DNA of 49,172 nucleotides, taken from the NCBI GenBank assembly GCA_036495095.1, contig DASXNK010000023.1, forward strand, positions 1 to 49,172, in the 5' to 3' direction. Made by a program: the position numbers and the translations under genes. This stretch comes from Candidatus Dormiibacterota bacterium (GTDB lineage: Bacteria > Chloroflexota > Dormibacteria > Aeolococcales > Aeolococcaceae). This document shows, one piece after another, positions 1 to 9,791 of the stretch. The stretch's first letter is position 1. Each line of letters opens with the position of its first letter. The notes under the pieces were generated by a model. That model was not told where the DNA came from. It saw only the letters and a list, made by a program, of their open reading frames with translations, and ran no database searches.

Positions 1-39
1 CGCGGGGCAGGCCGCGCACGTCCTCCACCTGAGGAAGCG

Positions 40-43
<4 letters not shown>
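1..43 (+). CDS. glgE: C-terminal end of a probable GlgE-type maltosyltransferase (partial)
   Basis: Only the last 13 codons are present, read in the frame starting at base 2 and ending at TGA 41-43. The tail reads [13 protein letters not shown], which resembles the end of GlgE (alpha-1,4-glucan:maltose-1-phosphate maltosyltransferase), where a 'P-x-AHV-x-x-V/L-R' ending is common from memory. The stop overlaps the treS start as ATGA, the same junction style as the next two genes. Position directly before treS-mak-glgB, the other GlgE-pathway genes, supports the call. The fragment is too short to prove it; the two other forward frames are also possible. Confidence 0.45.
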
Positions 44-1694
<1,651 letters not shown>

Positions 1695-1698
<4 letters not shown>

Positions 1699-3203
1699 GC
1701 CGCGCCACCCTGCTGTCCCGCCACGACCTCGAGCAGGCGGCTCCGGCGCTGCTCGCCTACCTCCAGAGGCAGCGCTGGTTCGGCAGCCGCGGCCGGCGGG
1801 TGGCGGAGCTCGAGGTGGACGACGTGGCCACGCTGCGCGAGAGCGATCCCACGGTGCTGCTCGTGCTCGCCACCGTCGCCTTCGAGGACGGCGGCCGGGA
1901 GCGATACAGCCTGCCCCTTGGGGTCCGCCCCGGGCCGGCCTCGGAGTTCTTCGACCCCGAGAAGGTGGTCACCGAGACCGGCGGCGACGCCGGCCCCGCG
2001 GCGGTGGTCGACGCCCTCGGCGACCCCGAGTCGAGCGCGGTGCTCTGGGAGATGATCGCCACCGGCGCCAGCCTCCGCACCGAGGCCGGCGAGGTGAGCT
2101 GCCGCGGCGACGGCATCGCCCCGGACGTCGACCCGGCGTCGATCCGCCCGCTGGGCCGGGAGCAGAGCAACAGCTCGCTGGTGCGCGGGGACACCGAGCT
2201 GCTGAAGTGGTTCCGGAGGATCGAGGAGGTGCGCTCGCCGGAGCTGGAGATGACCGAGGCGCTGGCCGGCGCCGGCTTCACCGCCGTGCCCGCCCCGCTG
2301 GGGGTGGCCGAGTACCAGCGTCCCGGCGCCGAGGCGGTGCTGCTCGCCCTGGTCCAGCCCTACCTGCACAACGGCACCGAGGGCTGGGCGCTGGCGCTCA
2401 GCTCGCTCCGCGACCTCTACGCCGAGGCCGAGGAGCGGGGGGTGGGCGACGACCCGACCGCGCTGCGCCACGTCGAGGAGCAGGGGGCCACCTTCCTCCC
2501 CGAGTCGGCCCGGCTCGGCCGGGTGACCGCCGACATGCACCTCGCGCTGGCGTCGGATCAGATGCCCGAGTCGATGCGCGCCCGGCCGGTGACGGCGGCC
2601 ATGCTCGGCGCCTGGGCGGACACCATGACCCGGGAGCTCGACCAGCTGCTCGCCGGCACCGACCCGGCGCTGGAGCCGCTGCGCGAGCGCCGGGGCACGG
2701 TGGTGGAGGGCTTCGAGGCGCTCCGCGGGCTCGCGGACGGCGGCCTCGCCATCCGGGTCCACGGCGACTACCACCTCGGCCAGACGCTGCGCACCGACAC
2801 CGGGTGGACGGTGCTCGACTTCGAGGGCGAGCCCGCGCTCGGGGTCGCCGAGCGCCGCGCCCTCTCCTCACCGCTGCGCGACGTCGCCGGGATGCTGCGC
2901 TCGCTCGACTACGCCGCCGCGGCCGCCCTCGCCGAGCGCACCGAGCCCGACGCCGAGCTGGTCGAGGCGCTGCGGCGCCAGGGGGCAGCCTGGGCCGAGG
3001 CCAACCGCCGGCTCTTCTGGGGCGCCTACCTGGCCCGCGTCGGCGACCATCCGCTGCTCCCCCGCGGCGCCGAGGACACGCTCACCCTCCGGCGCGCCTG
3101 GGAGCTCCGCAAGGCGGTGTACGAGGTCGGCTACGAGCTCGGCCACCGTCCCGACTGGGTGAGCACCCCGCTCCGATTCCTGCTCGAGGGAGGCCGGCCA
3201 TGA
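1695..3203 (+). CDS. mak: maltokinase
   Basis: Phosphorylates maltose with ATP to maltose-1-phosphate, the donor used by GlgE. The N-terminus contains [13 protein letters not shown], characteristic of the maltokinase N-cap (RWF-x-x-K/R). The kinase core carries the phosphotransferase motif HGDYHLGQ (about residue 355) and the metal-binding DFEGEP (about 375). At 502 residues it is slightly longer than the roughly 450 usual for Mak. GTG 1695 overlaps the treS stop as GTGA, and the stop overlaps the glgB ATG as ATGA, so the three proteins are probably translationally coupled. It is related to aminoglycoside-type kinases, but the context makes maltokinase by far the best call. Confidence 0.9.
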
Positions 3204-5419
3204 GCCCTGCACGCCGTCCGACCGACCCCGGCACCACCACACCTCCGCTCCCCGAGCTCGGTGAGGACGCCGTCCGGCTGCTCAGCGGCGAGCAGCACGA
3301 GCCCCACCGCATCCTCGGCGCCCACCCCCTCGGCAACGAGACCGTGGTGCGCGCCCTCCATCCCTCGGCGGAGCGCTGCACGGTGATCTGGGAGGGCGGT
3401 GAGACCCCGCTGGAGCGCCTCGAGGGCGGCATCTTCCAGGGCCGGGTGCCGGTTGCCGAGCTTCCCGCCTACCGGCTGCGCTTCGACGAGGCGGAGCGCA
3501 GCTGGGTGATGGACGACCCCTACCGCTTCCTCCCCACCCTCGGCGACCTCGACCTCCACCTCATCGGCGAGGGCCAGCACCGCGAGCTCTGGCGCCGCCT
3601 CGGCGCCCGGGTGATCGAGCACCAGGGGGTGATCGGCACCGCCTTCGCGGTCTGGGCGCCCAACGCCCGCAGCGTCCGGCTGGTCAGCGACGCCGGCTAC
3701 TGGGACGACCGCCTCCACCCGATGCGATCGCTCGGCTCCTCCGGGGTCTGGGAGCTGTTCCTCCCCGGAGTGGGTGCCGGCTGCCACTACAAGTTCTCGA
3801 TCACCGGGGCCGACGGCCGCCGGGTGCTCAAGGCCGACCCCCTGGCCCGGGCCGCGGAGACCCCGCCCGCGACCGCGAGCGTGGTCGACGTCAGCCAGCA
3901 CCGCTGGGCCGACGACGAGTGGATCGCCGGCCGGGTGGCCGCCGACCCCGCGGTGCGGCCGATGTCCGCGTACGAGGTGCACCTGGGCTCCTGGCGGCGA
4001 CGCGGCGAGGCCGGCGAGCAGCTGCTGACCTACCGCGAGGCGGCGGCGGAGCTGGGCGACTACTGCCGCGCGATGGGGTTCACCCACGTCGAGTTCCTGC
4101 CCCTCGCCGAGCACCCCTTCGGCGGCTCCTGGGGCTACCAGGTGAGCGGCTACTACGCGCCCACCTCGCGCTTCGGCTCGCCCGACGACCTCCGGGCGAT
4201 GATCGACGAGCTCCACCAGCGCGGCATCGGCGTCATCCTCGACTGGGTGCCCGCCCACTTCCCGCGCGACGAGTGGGCGCTGGCGAGGTTCGACGGCACC
4301 GCCCTCTACGAGCACATCGACCCCCGCCGCGGCGAGCACCCCGACTGGGGCACCCTGGTCTTCAACTTCGGGCGCAACGAGGTGCGCAACTTCCTGGTCG
4401 CCAACGCCCGGTACTGGATCGAGGAGTTCCACATCGACGGCCTGCGCGTCGACGCCGTCGCCTCGATGCTCTACCTCGACTACTCGCGGCAGCCCGGCCA
4501 GTGGATCCCCAACCCGTACGGCGGCCGCGAGAACCTCGAGGCCATCGAGTTCCTCCGCGAGGTCAACTCGACGGTCCGCGAGCAGCACCCCGGCGTGATG
4601 ATGATCGCCGAGGAGTCGACCGCCTGGCCGGGGGTGAGCCGGCCCGCCGCCACCGGCGGCCTCGGCTTCTCCTTCAAGTGGAACATGGGCTGGATGCACG
4701 ACACCCTGTCGTACTTCTCGCTCGACTCCATCTTCCGCCGCTACCACCATCACCAGCTCACCTTCGGCCTCTGGTACGCGTTCAGCGAGCGCTTCGTGCT
4801 GCCCGTCAGCCACGACGAGGTGGTCCACGGCAAGGGCTCGCTGTTCGGCAAGATGCCCGGCGACCGCTGGCAGAAGTTCGCCAACCTGCGCTCCCTGCTC
4901 GCCTGGATGTGGGCCCACCCCGGCAAGCAGCTGCTGTTCATGGGCTCGGAGTTCGGCCAGGAGCGGGAGTGGCGGCACGACGATTCGCTCGACTGGCACC
5001 TGCTCGAGCAGCCCGACCACGCCGGGGTGCAGCACCTGGTCCGCGATCTCAACCTCGCCTACGCGGCGGAGCCGGCGCTGTGGCAGCGCGACGACACCCC
5101 GGAGGGCTTCCGCTGGATCGATGCGGGCAACTCCGACCAGAACGTGCTGTCCTTCATCCGGGTCGACGGCGGGGGCCGGCCCGGGCTGGTCTGCGTCGCC
5201 AACCTGTCCCCGGTGGTCCACGAGAACTTCCGGGTCGGCCTGCCTCGCCCGGGCCGCTGGCGCGAGGTGCTGAACACCGACGCCGGGACCTACGGCGGCA
5301 GCGGCGTCGGCAACCTCGGGAGCGTGCTCGCGGACGACACCGAGTGGAACGGCCAACCCCACTCGGCGGCGATGAGCCTGCCCCCGCTGGCGGTGCTCTG
5401 GCTGACCCCGGACGAGTGA
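3200..5419 (+). CDS. glgB: 1,4-alpha-glucan branching enzyme
   Basis: Introduces alpha-1,6 branches into the linear glucan made by GlgE or GlgA. The 739-residue protein has the full bacterial GlgB layout: an N1 domain (GAHP near residue 30), a CBM48 domain (GTAFAVWAPNARSVRLV), a GH13 barrel with AYEVHLGSWRR, nucleophile Asp in DGLRVDAVASMLYLDYSR (about 417), acid Glu in MIAEESTAWPGVSRP (about 471) and SHDEVVHGKGSL, and a C-terminal beta domain. The reading frame is open far upstream inside mak; ATG 3200 is chosen because it overlaps the mak stop as ATGA and gives the normal family length. It is the last gene of the GlgE-pathway operon; transcription may stop in the 57 nt before 5477. Confidence 0.95.
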   Translation: MSPARRPTDPGTTTPPLPELGEDAVRLLSGEQHEPHRILGAHPLGNETVVRALHPSAERCTVIWEGGETPLERLEGGIFQGRVPVAELPAYRLRFDEAERSWVMDDPYRFLPTLGDLDLHLIGEGQHRELWRRLGARVIEHQGVIGTAFAVWAPNARSVRLVSDAGYWDDRLHPMRSLGSSGVWELFLPGVGAGCHYKFSITGADGRRVLKADPLARAAETPPATASVVDVSQHRWADDEWIAGRVAADPAVRPMSAYEVHLGSWRRRGEAGEQLLTYREAAAELGDYCRAMGFTHVEFLPLAEHPFGGSWGYQVSGYYAPTSRFGSPDDLRAMIDELHQRGIGVILDWVPAHFPRDEWALARFDGTALYEHIDPRRGEHPDWGTLVFNFGRNEVRNFLVANARYWIEEFHIDGLRVDAVASMLYLDYSRQPGQWIPNPYGGRENLEAIEFLREVNSTVREQHPGVMMIAEESTAWPGVSRPAATGGLGFSFKWNMGWMHDTLSYFSLDSIFRRYHHHQLTFGLWYAFSERFVLPVSHDEVVHGKGSLFGKMPGDRWQKFANLRSLLAWMWAHPGKQLLFMGSEFGQEREWRHDDSLDWHLLEQPDHAGVQHLVRDLNLAYAAEPALWQRDDTPEGFRWIDAGNSDQNVLSFIRVDGGGRPGLVCVANLSPVVHENFRVGLPRPGRWREVLNTDAGTYGGSGVGNLGSVLADDTEWNGQPHSAAMSLPPLAVLWLTPDE

Positions 5420-5463
5420 GCCGGAGGCCCGGGCCACCGCCACGGAAGGTGTGCGCAACTGGG

Positions 5464-5469
5464 TAGGCT
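5464..5469 (+). promoter_or_regulatory. -10 box TAGGCT, leaderless promoter of the DksA-like gene
   Basis: TAGGCT lies 7 nt before the GTG at 5477, the distance expected if transcription starts at the start codon. There is no Shine-Dalgarno sequence and no clear -35 box. The same arrangement recurs at 7966, 21218, 23420, 37781 and 45310. Confidence 0.45.
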
Positions 5470-5476
5470 TGGGGCC

Positions 5477-5845
5477 GTGGACATGGAGCGGGCCCGTCAG
5501 CTCCTGCTCGCCGAACGTGAGCGGCTGCTGGCACTCAGAGAGGCAACGGCGCGGCTCGTCGGCGAGGACGTCGAGGCCACGGCCGCTGAGCTGAGCCATG
5601 CCGACCAGCACCCCGCCGACGAGGCCACCGAGCTGTTCGAGGAGGAGCGCGACCTCGGGGTCGAGCACGACGTCGACCACCTGATCGCCGAGGTCGACGC
5701 CGCCCTGCAGCGGGTCGACGAGGGCCGCTACGGGATCTGCGAGGCCTGCGGCAAGCCCATCCCCGACGAGCGGCTGGAGGCCGTGCCCGCCGCCCGTTAC
5801 TGTGTCGAGGACCAGGCCCGCCGGGAGAGGGGGCTGCTCGGGTGA
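5477..5845 (+). CDS. DksA/TraR family zinc-finger protein
   Basis: A 122-residue protein with an N-terminal helical hairpin rich in Glu and Arg, followed by the DksA/TraR C4-type finger YGICEACGKPIPDERL...RYCVEDQ. Cys88, Cys91 and Cys109 are present, but the fourth ligand position (112) is Asp. Relatives bind RNA polymerase through the secondary channel and modulate initiation; here the role is inferred. GTG 5477 is chosen because a -10-like TAGGCT sits 7 nt upstream; ATG 5483 is an alternative start. Its stop overlaps the next GTG as GTGA, so the small downstream protein is co-translated. Confidence 0.85.
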   Translation: MDMERARQLLLAERERLLALREATARLVGEDVEATAAELSHADQHPADEATELFEEERDLGVEHDVDHLIAEVDAALQRVDEGRYGICEACGKPIPDERLEAVPAARYCVEDQARRERGLLG

Positions 5846-6186
5846 CCGACGGAGAGCCTCCGCCGGGCGAGGTGGCGGCGCCGCCGGCGGTGGGCGACGA
5901 CCTCCGCTCCAGCCTCGACAGCCTGCGCGACCAGCTCCTCGACGGGCTCCCGGCCCGGGTGCAGGGGATGGCCGAGGAGCTGATCCTGGAGTGGTCGGCG
6001 GCGGTCGAGGCGGTCCCCGAGCTGGCCCGGGTGGCCACCGCCGAGGTGATCCGGCTGCTGCGCATGGCGCCCGCCGAGCGCGAGTGCACGCTGCGCCGCC
6101 GCTACGCCCGCCTCCACGGCGAGGAGCCCCCGGAGGTGGGGCTGATGGGCACCCACGTGCCCACCCCGAGGCAGGCGGCGGGCTGA
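5842..6186 (+). CDS. small hypothetical protein coupled to the DksA-like gene
   Basis: 114 residues with no family I recognise. It starts at a GTG that overlaps the upstream stop by 4 nt and has strong high-GC codon bias, which supports a real gene. The N-terminus is rich in Pro, Gly and Glu; residues about 25-75 look helical and amphipathic (SSLDSLRDQLLDGL, GMAEELILEW). No signal peptide, membrane segment or metal motif is visible. Pairing with a DksA/TraR-type protein may point to a transcription-related role, but that is a guess. Confidence 0.6.
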   Translation: MTDGEPPPGEVAAPPAVGDDLRSSLDSLRDQLLDGLPARVQGMAEELILEWSAAVEAVPELARVATAEVIRLLRMAPAERECTLRRRYARLHGEEPPEVGLMGTHVPTPRQAAG

Positions 6187-6206
6187 GCCGCCGGCCAGGG
6201 GAGCCC

Positions 6207-6233
6207 CCGGGCGCGCAAGATCGGGGCGCCCGG
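6207..6233 (+). terminator. 8-bp GC hairpin after the DksA-like operon
   Basis: CCGGGCGC at 6207-6214 pairs perfectly with GCGCCCGG at 6226-6233 around an 11-nt loop, 20 nt after the stop at 6186. There is no run of T after it, so it is at best a weak intrinsic or factor-assisted terminator. Confidence 0.35.
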
Positions 6234-6301
6234 CACCGTTGTGCTTCGAGGAGGATGGCCGCCGCATTTTTCCGCGACGGCGTTCAGGAAGGGACACATA
6301 C

Positions 6302-7939
6302 ATGAAGCTGCCGAGGCTGCGGACGGCGTTCGCCGTCATCGCCCTGATCGCCGGCTCGCTGAGCGCCGCCGTGCTCACCTCGTCCGCGAGGGCGGGTGCG
6401 GCCTCGGGCGGCGGAGCGACGATCTTCGTCCAGACCATGGACTCCTGCCACCAGATCCTGGGCAGCGCCGTGGTCTCGATCACCGGCGGCGCGTTCTCGG
6501 CGTCCGCCACCACACCCGCGGGCCACGGCACCGCGGGCGGCGCCGGCTGCCCGGTGCCGACCGGCAGCTGCTCGGCGGGGCCGTGCGCGAGCTTCACCGG
6601 GGTGCCCGACGGCGCCTACCGGATCATCACCACCAAGACTCCGCCCGCGAACGCATCGAACCCGGAGGGGTACGCGCCCTGTGAGGGCGGCAGCGCCTGC
6701 CGCTCGCAGTGGGCCGACGTCACCGTCTCGGGCGGCAGCGTCCACGCGACCGTGTCCAACATCTACCCGAACAACAAGACCACCACGTTCTCCTTCGCGG
6801 GGAGCAGCGGGGACCCGATCGTCTTCCACGACTTCGGCCTCGCCGCCCCGGGCAGCAACGGCAACGCCCAGTGCGACGGCGACTCCGACGCCGACGACCA
6901 CAGCACCGGATCGCCCAGCGGCAGCTGCGCCTTCCTGCCCGAGAGCGCCGAGTCGAGCGCCTGCCAGCCGTTCCCGTGGAGCTGCACCCTCGGCGGTGGG
7001 CCGCCCGTCGCCGCCCGCCACCTCGGCCTCACCTTCCCCGCCACGGTGCAGGCCTTCGCCACCGTGCCGGTCACGGTGACGGCGCTGAACGGCACCGCCA
7101 CCGACACCGCGTACAGGGGCACGGTGACGCTGAGCTCGAGCACCGACAAGCTGGCGACCATGCCCCCCGCCTACACGTTCACCGCCGCCGACGCGGGCGT
7201 GCACGTCTTCTCGCTGACCCTGCGCCACCCCGGCAGCCAGACCGTCTCGGCCTCGACCAAGGGCAAGGCCGGCGGCTCCGGCGGCATCGGCACGGTCACG
7301 GTGACCAACGACGACGCCAGCTTCGTCGAGGACCTCTACCACGACATCCTCGGCCGGGTCGGCGCCGACTCCGAGGTGGCCTACTGGGTGGGTCAGATGG
7401 GCGGCCGCGGCCGCGGGGGCGTCGCCGCCTTCTTCAGCACCTCGACCGAGGTGTACGGCCGCAGCGTCGACGCCGCCTACCAGCGGCTGACCGGCCACGC
7501 CGCCGACGCCGGCGGCCGCTCCTACTGGGTGTCGCAGCTCCAGGGCGGTGGCTACGACGAGAGCCTGCTGGCCGCGCTCGCCGCCAGCCCGACCTACTAC
7601 GCGGGCCACGGCAGGGGCACCGACCGGGGCTTCGTGACCGCCCTCTACCAGGACATCCTGGGGCGCACCCCGCAGACCGCCGAGGTCGACGGCTGGGTCG
7701 CCGGAGGCCCGGTCGACCGCGCCGGCGTCGCCCACAGCTTCGCCTTCTCCCACGAGCACCACCTCCAGGTGGTCGCGGACGCCACCGCCGGCTGGTACCA
7801 GCACTACCTCAACCGCCCCGCCGACTCCGGCGGCGCGGAGTGGTGGGCGACCCAGCTCGACCAGGGCACCCGCGACGAGGCCGGCGTCGCCAACTTCACC
7901 AGCGGCGACGAGTACTACGCCAAGCCTGTCACCTACTGA
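6302..7939 (+). CDS. secreted protein with Ig-like and DUF4214 domains
   Basis: A 545-residue exported protein. Residues 1-32 form a signal peptide (basic start, hydrophobic core, cleavage near SARA-G). Residues about 35-160 look like a beta-sandwich of the carboxypeptidase-regulatory/SpaA kind, residues about 237-338 an Ig-like domain, and residues about 340-540 carry DUF4214-type repeats (FVEDLYHDILGR, FVTALYQDILGRTP, YQHYLNRPADSGG). DUF4214 occurs in S-layer and surface proteins and is thought to mediate protein or matrix contacts. ATG 6302 is chosen over an upstream in-frame ATG because it begins the signal peptide and has AGGAAGGG 8-15 nt upstream. No anchor or membrane segment follows, so the protein is probably released or held non-covalently. 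Confidence 0.85.
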   Translation: MKLPRLRTAFAVIALIAGSLSAAVLTSSARAGAASGGGATIFVQTMDSCHQILGSAVVSITGGAFSASATTPAGHGTAGGAGCPVPTGSCSAGPCASFTGVPDGAYRIITTKTPPANASNPEGYAPCEGGSACRSQWADVTVSGGSVHATVSNIYPNNKTTTFSFAGSSGDPIVFHDFGLAAPGSNGNAQCDGDSDADDHSTGSPSGSCAFLPESAESSACQPFPWSCTLGGGPPVAARHLGLTFPATVQAFATVPVTVTALNGTATDTAYRGTVTLSSSTDKLATMPPAYTFTAADAGVHVFSLTLRHPGSQTVSASTKGKAGGSGGIGTVTVTNDDASFVEDLYHDILGRVGADSEVAYWVGQMGGRGRGGVAAFFSTSTEVYGRSVDAAYQRLTGHAADAGGRSYWVSQLQGGGYDESLLAALAASPTYYAGHGRGTDRGFVTALYQDILGRTPQTAEVDGWVAGGPVDRAGVAHSFAFSHEHHLQVVADATAGWYQHYLNRPADSGGAEWWATQLDQGTRDEAGVANFTSGDEYYAKPVTY

Positions 7940-7965
7940 CCGCGGGCCGGATCGCCGGCTCTGCC

Positions 7966-7971
7966 TACACT
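7966..7971 (+). promoter_or_regulatory. -10 box TACACT, leaderless promoter of the hydrolase gene
   Basis: TACACT is followed by 6 nt and then GTG 7978. No Shine-Dalgarno sequence is present and the 38-nt intergenic gap leaves room for nothing else. This fits leaderless transcription. Confidence 0.5.
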
Positions 7972-7977
7972 GAGCCG

Positions 7978-8847
7978 GTGAGCAGCCGGCCCGACACCGC
8001 GCCGTCGCCGCTCCCGGCGACCGCGGTGCGGCTCCTCGAGGGGCCGGCGGGCCGGCTGCGCCTCCACCTCACCGGCGACGGCGCCGCGCCGCCGGTGATC
8101 GCCGTCCACGGCGTGGGGGCGACCGGGCGGCAGTTCCGGCGCCTCGCCGAGGAACTCGCCGGCCGCGGGCTCCGGACCGTCGCGCTCGACCGGCCCGGAG
8201 CCGGCGGCAGCCCCGCCGGCGACCCCCGGCTGGCCGGCCAGGCGGCGGCCGCGCTCGCCGCGGCGGCGGCCGTCGCCCCCGGCCCGGCGACGTGGGTGGG
8301 GCACTCCTGGGGCGCCGCGGTGGCCCTGGAGGCAGCGCTCACCGTCCCGGACGCGGTCGGCGCGCTGGTGCTGGTGGCGCCGGCGCTGGTGCCCTTCGCG
8401 CTGCCGCTGCCCGTCCGGCTGGCGGTGTCGAGGCCGGGCAGCTGGACGGTGCGCAGCCTGCTGCGCCTCGCCGGCCGCCCGCTGATCCGCGGGGCGATGC
8501 GCCGCGTCTACGGCCCGCGCACCGCCCTGGTGGACGACGTCGCGGTCACCGAGGAGCTCGAGGGCTGGCGGGGCCAGGCGTTCACCGGCGTCGCCGCCAC
8601 GGTGCGGGTGATGGAGGCGGAGCTGCGCGACCTGGGCCGGCGGGCCGGCGGGCTCGACCCCCGGATCCCGGTCCACGTGCTCCTCGGCGAGGCCGACCCG
8701 CTCACCGCCGGCGGGCCGCCACGGGAGGCGCTCCTGGCCCTCCTGCCCCAGGCGACCGTCGAGGTGCTGCCCCGCTGTGGCCACGTCCTCCACGTCACCG
8801 AGGCCGGTGCGGTGGCGGGCCGGGTGGCCGCGGTCTCCCTCGCCTAG
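7978..8847 (+). CDS. alpha/beta hydrolase
   Basis: A 289-residue alpha/beta-hydrolase fold enzyme of unknown substrate. The oxyanion region HGVGATGRQF follows strand 3, the nucleophile is the Ser of GHSWGAAVA, the acid is probably the Asp of LGEADPLT, and the catalytic His is in CGHVLH. No signal peptide is evident. The frame is open well upstream through the secreted-protein gene, but GTG 7978 lies right after a TACACT box and gives a standard N-terminus. The last 4 nt overlap the end of the convergent gene on the other strand. Confidence 0.85.
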   Translation: MSSRPDTAPSPLPATAVRLLEGPAGRLRLHLTGDGAAPPVIAVHGVGATGRQFRRLAEELAGRGLRTVALDRPGAGGSPAGDPRLAGQAAAALAAAAAVAPGPATWVGHSWGAAVALEAALTVPDAVGALVLVAPALVPFALPLPVRLAVSRPGSWTVRSLLRLAGRPLIRGAMRRVYGPRTALVDDVAVTEELEGWRGQAFTGVAATVRVMEAELRDLGRRAGGLDPRIPVHVLLGEADPLTAGGPPREALLALLPQATVEVLPRCGHVLHVTEAGAVAGRVAAVSLA

Positions 8848-9668
8848 GCTGCGGCCGCGCGGCGCAGCCGCAGCGAGAGCCCCGCGCAGGCGCCGCCGGC
8901 GAGCAGCATCGCCAGGCCGCCGAGCAGCCGGGCACCGCCGCCGGTGGCGGGCACGCTGACCCGCGACGGAGCGGGCGCGGGCGCGCCGGTCGCCGGCGGC
9001 CGGGCGGCGGCGGCCGCCGCCACCGGTGCCGTGATCGGCGCCGGCGCGCTGGCCTGCGGCGGCGCGGCGAGGGCGAGGTGGAGGGTCGTCTCCGGGTCGG
9101 AGCTGCGCAGCTCGAGGGCGTAGACACCGTTCTCCGGGACGACGCCGTGGGCACGGGCGGCGGCGACGACGGCGGCGGGGTCGAGCACGGCGAGGGGCTG
9201 CCGCCCGTCCCCGGCGGTGACCTGCCAGGCGGACGCGAGCAGCGCGATGTCGTTGCCGTCCGCGACCTCGGCGAGCACGCGGTAGCTGCCCGAGGCCTCG
9301 TCGAGCCCGGCGCCCCAGAGCCCCAGCGGCGCGTACGGCAGCAGCACCGGCGCCTCGCCGGTCCGGTCGGGCGGGGCCGGGGTCTCGGCGGAGGCGCCGG
9401 CGGCGGCGGAGGTGATCCAGAGCCGCCCCTCCGGGGTCTCGGCGGCACCGGCCGCGTGCCCGATGCCGCCGATGCCGGCCACCGAGGCGAGCCCGAATCC
9501 GGCCACACCCAGGGCGGCGCCGAGCACGGCGGTCAGGCGCGAGAGCCGGGGCGCCCCGGCCGGCGGCCGGCGGCGGCGCTGGCCGCGGCTGTCGAGGGCG
9601 AGCACCAGGAGGCTGCCGGAAAAGGCGGGGATGACCACGACGATGACTGTCAGCCCCATCGCGCTCAT
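8844..9668 (-). CDS. membrane protein with LPxTG-like C-terminal anchor
   Basis: A 274-residue protein I cannot assign to a family. A hydrophobic segment sits at the very N-terminus (MGLTVIVVVIPAFSGSLLVL) and another near residues 45-75. The middle is a Gly/Ala/Pro-rich extracytoplasmic part. The C-terminus reads VPATGGG, then a hydrophobic stretch and a basic tail (RLRRAAAA), the layout of a cell-wall sorting signal with the motif altered from LPxTG. An ATG 14 codons further upstream exists, but GGAGG sits at the right distance before ATG 9668. A good promoter lies at 9732-9760. Confidence 0.65.
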   Translation of the reverse strand: MSAMGLTVIVVVIPAFSGSLLVLALDSRGQRRRRPPAGAPRLSRLTAVLGAALGVAGFGLASVAGIGGIGHAAGAAETPEGRLWITSAAAGASAETPAPPDRTGEAPVLLPYAPLGLWGAGLDEASGSYRVLAEVADGNDIALLASAWQVTAGDGRQPLAVLDPAAVVAAARAHGVVPENGVYALELRSSDPETTLHLALAAPPQASAPAPITAPVAAAAAARPPATGAPAPAPSRVSVPATGGGARLLGGLAMLLAGGACAGLSLRLRRAAAA

Positions 9669-9731
9669 CCCGCCTCCTCCCCGCGGAGCGGCTCCCTCGC
9701 GCCGCTCCACACCCTCTCAGCACTCCGGGCG

Positions 9732-9760
9732 AGGGTACGGCCTCCGCCACAAACTGTCAA
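9732..9760 (-). promoter_or_regulatory. sigma-70-type promoter TTGACA-17-TACCCT
   Basis: Reading the minus strand, a perfect TTGACA (9760-9755) is followed by a 17-nt spacer and TACCCT (9737-9732). This is one of only two clean -35/-10 pairs I found in the window. It would start transcription near 9725 and give a leader of about 55 nt before the gene starting at 9668. Confidence 0.7.
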
Positions 9761-9769
9761 TAAGTGCGG

Positions 9770-9785
9770 CTCCCCGTGCGGGGAG
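9770..9785 (-). terminator. hairpin after the acyl-CoA synthetase gene
   Basis: CTCCCC and GGGGAG pair around a 4-nt loop, 7 nt beyond the stop of the gene ending at 9792. On the minus strand it is followed by a mildly T-rich stretch (CTTATT) that runs into the next promoter. Weak candidate. Confidence 0.35.
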
Positions 9786-9791
9786 TTCCGG

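Noticed and set aside
3131-5680. 849-codon open frame opposite glgB and the DksA-like gene
   Set aside because: Low-complexity His/Val/Gly/Glu composition with no motif; it is the antisense shadow of genes with clear catalytic motifs. Long antisense frames are common at this GC content.
5738-5812. Missing fourth cysteine in the DksA-like finger as a sign of a broken gene
   Set aside because: DksA/TraR relatives with fewer cysteines are known and the rest of the protein is intact; recorded in the feature only.
6709-8847. Extended start for the alpha/beta hydrolase
   Set aside because: The upstream part is an alternative frame of the DUF4214 gene; a -10 box and GTG at 7978 mark the real start.
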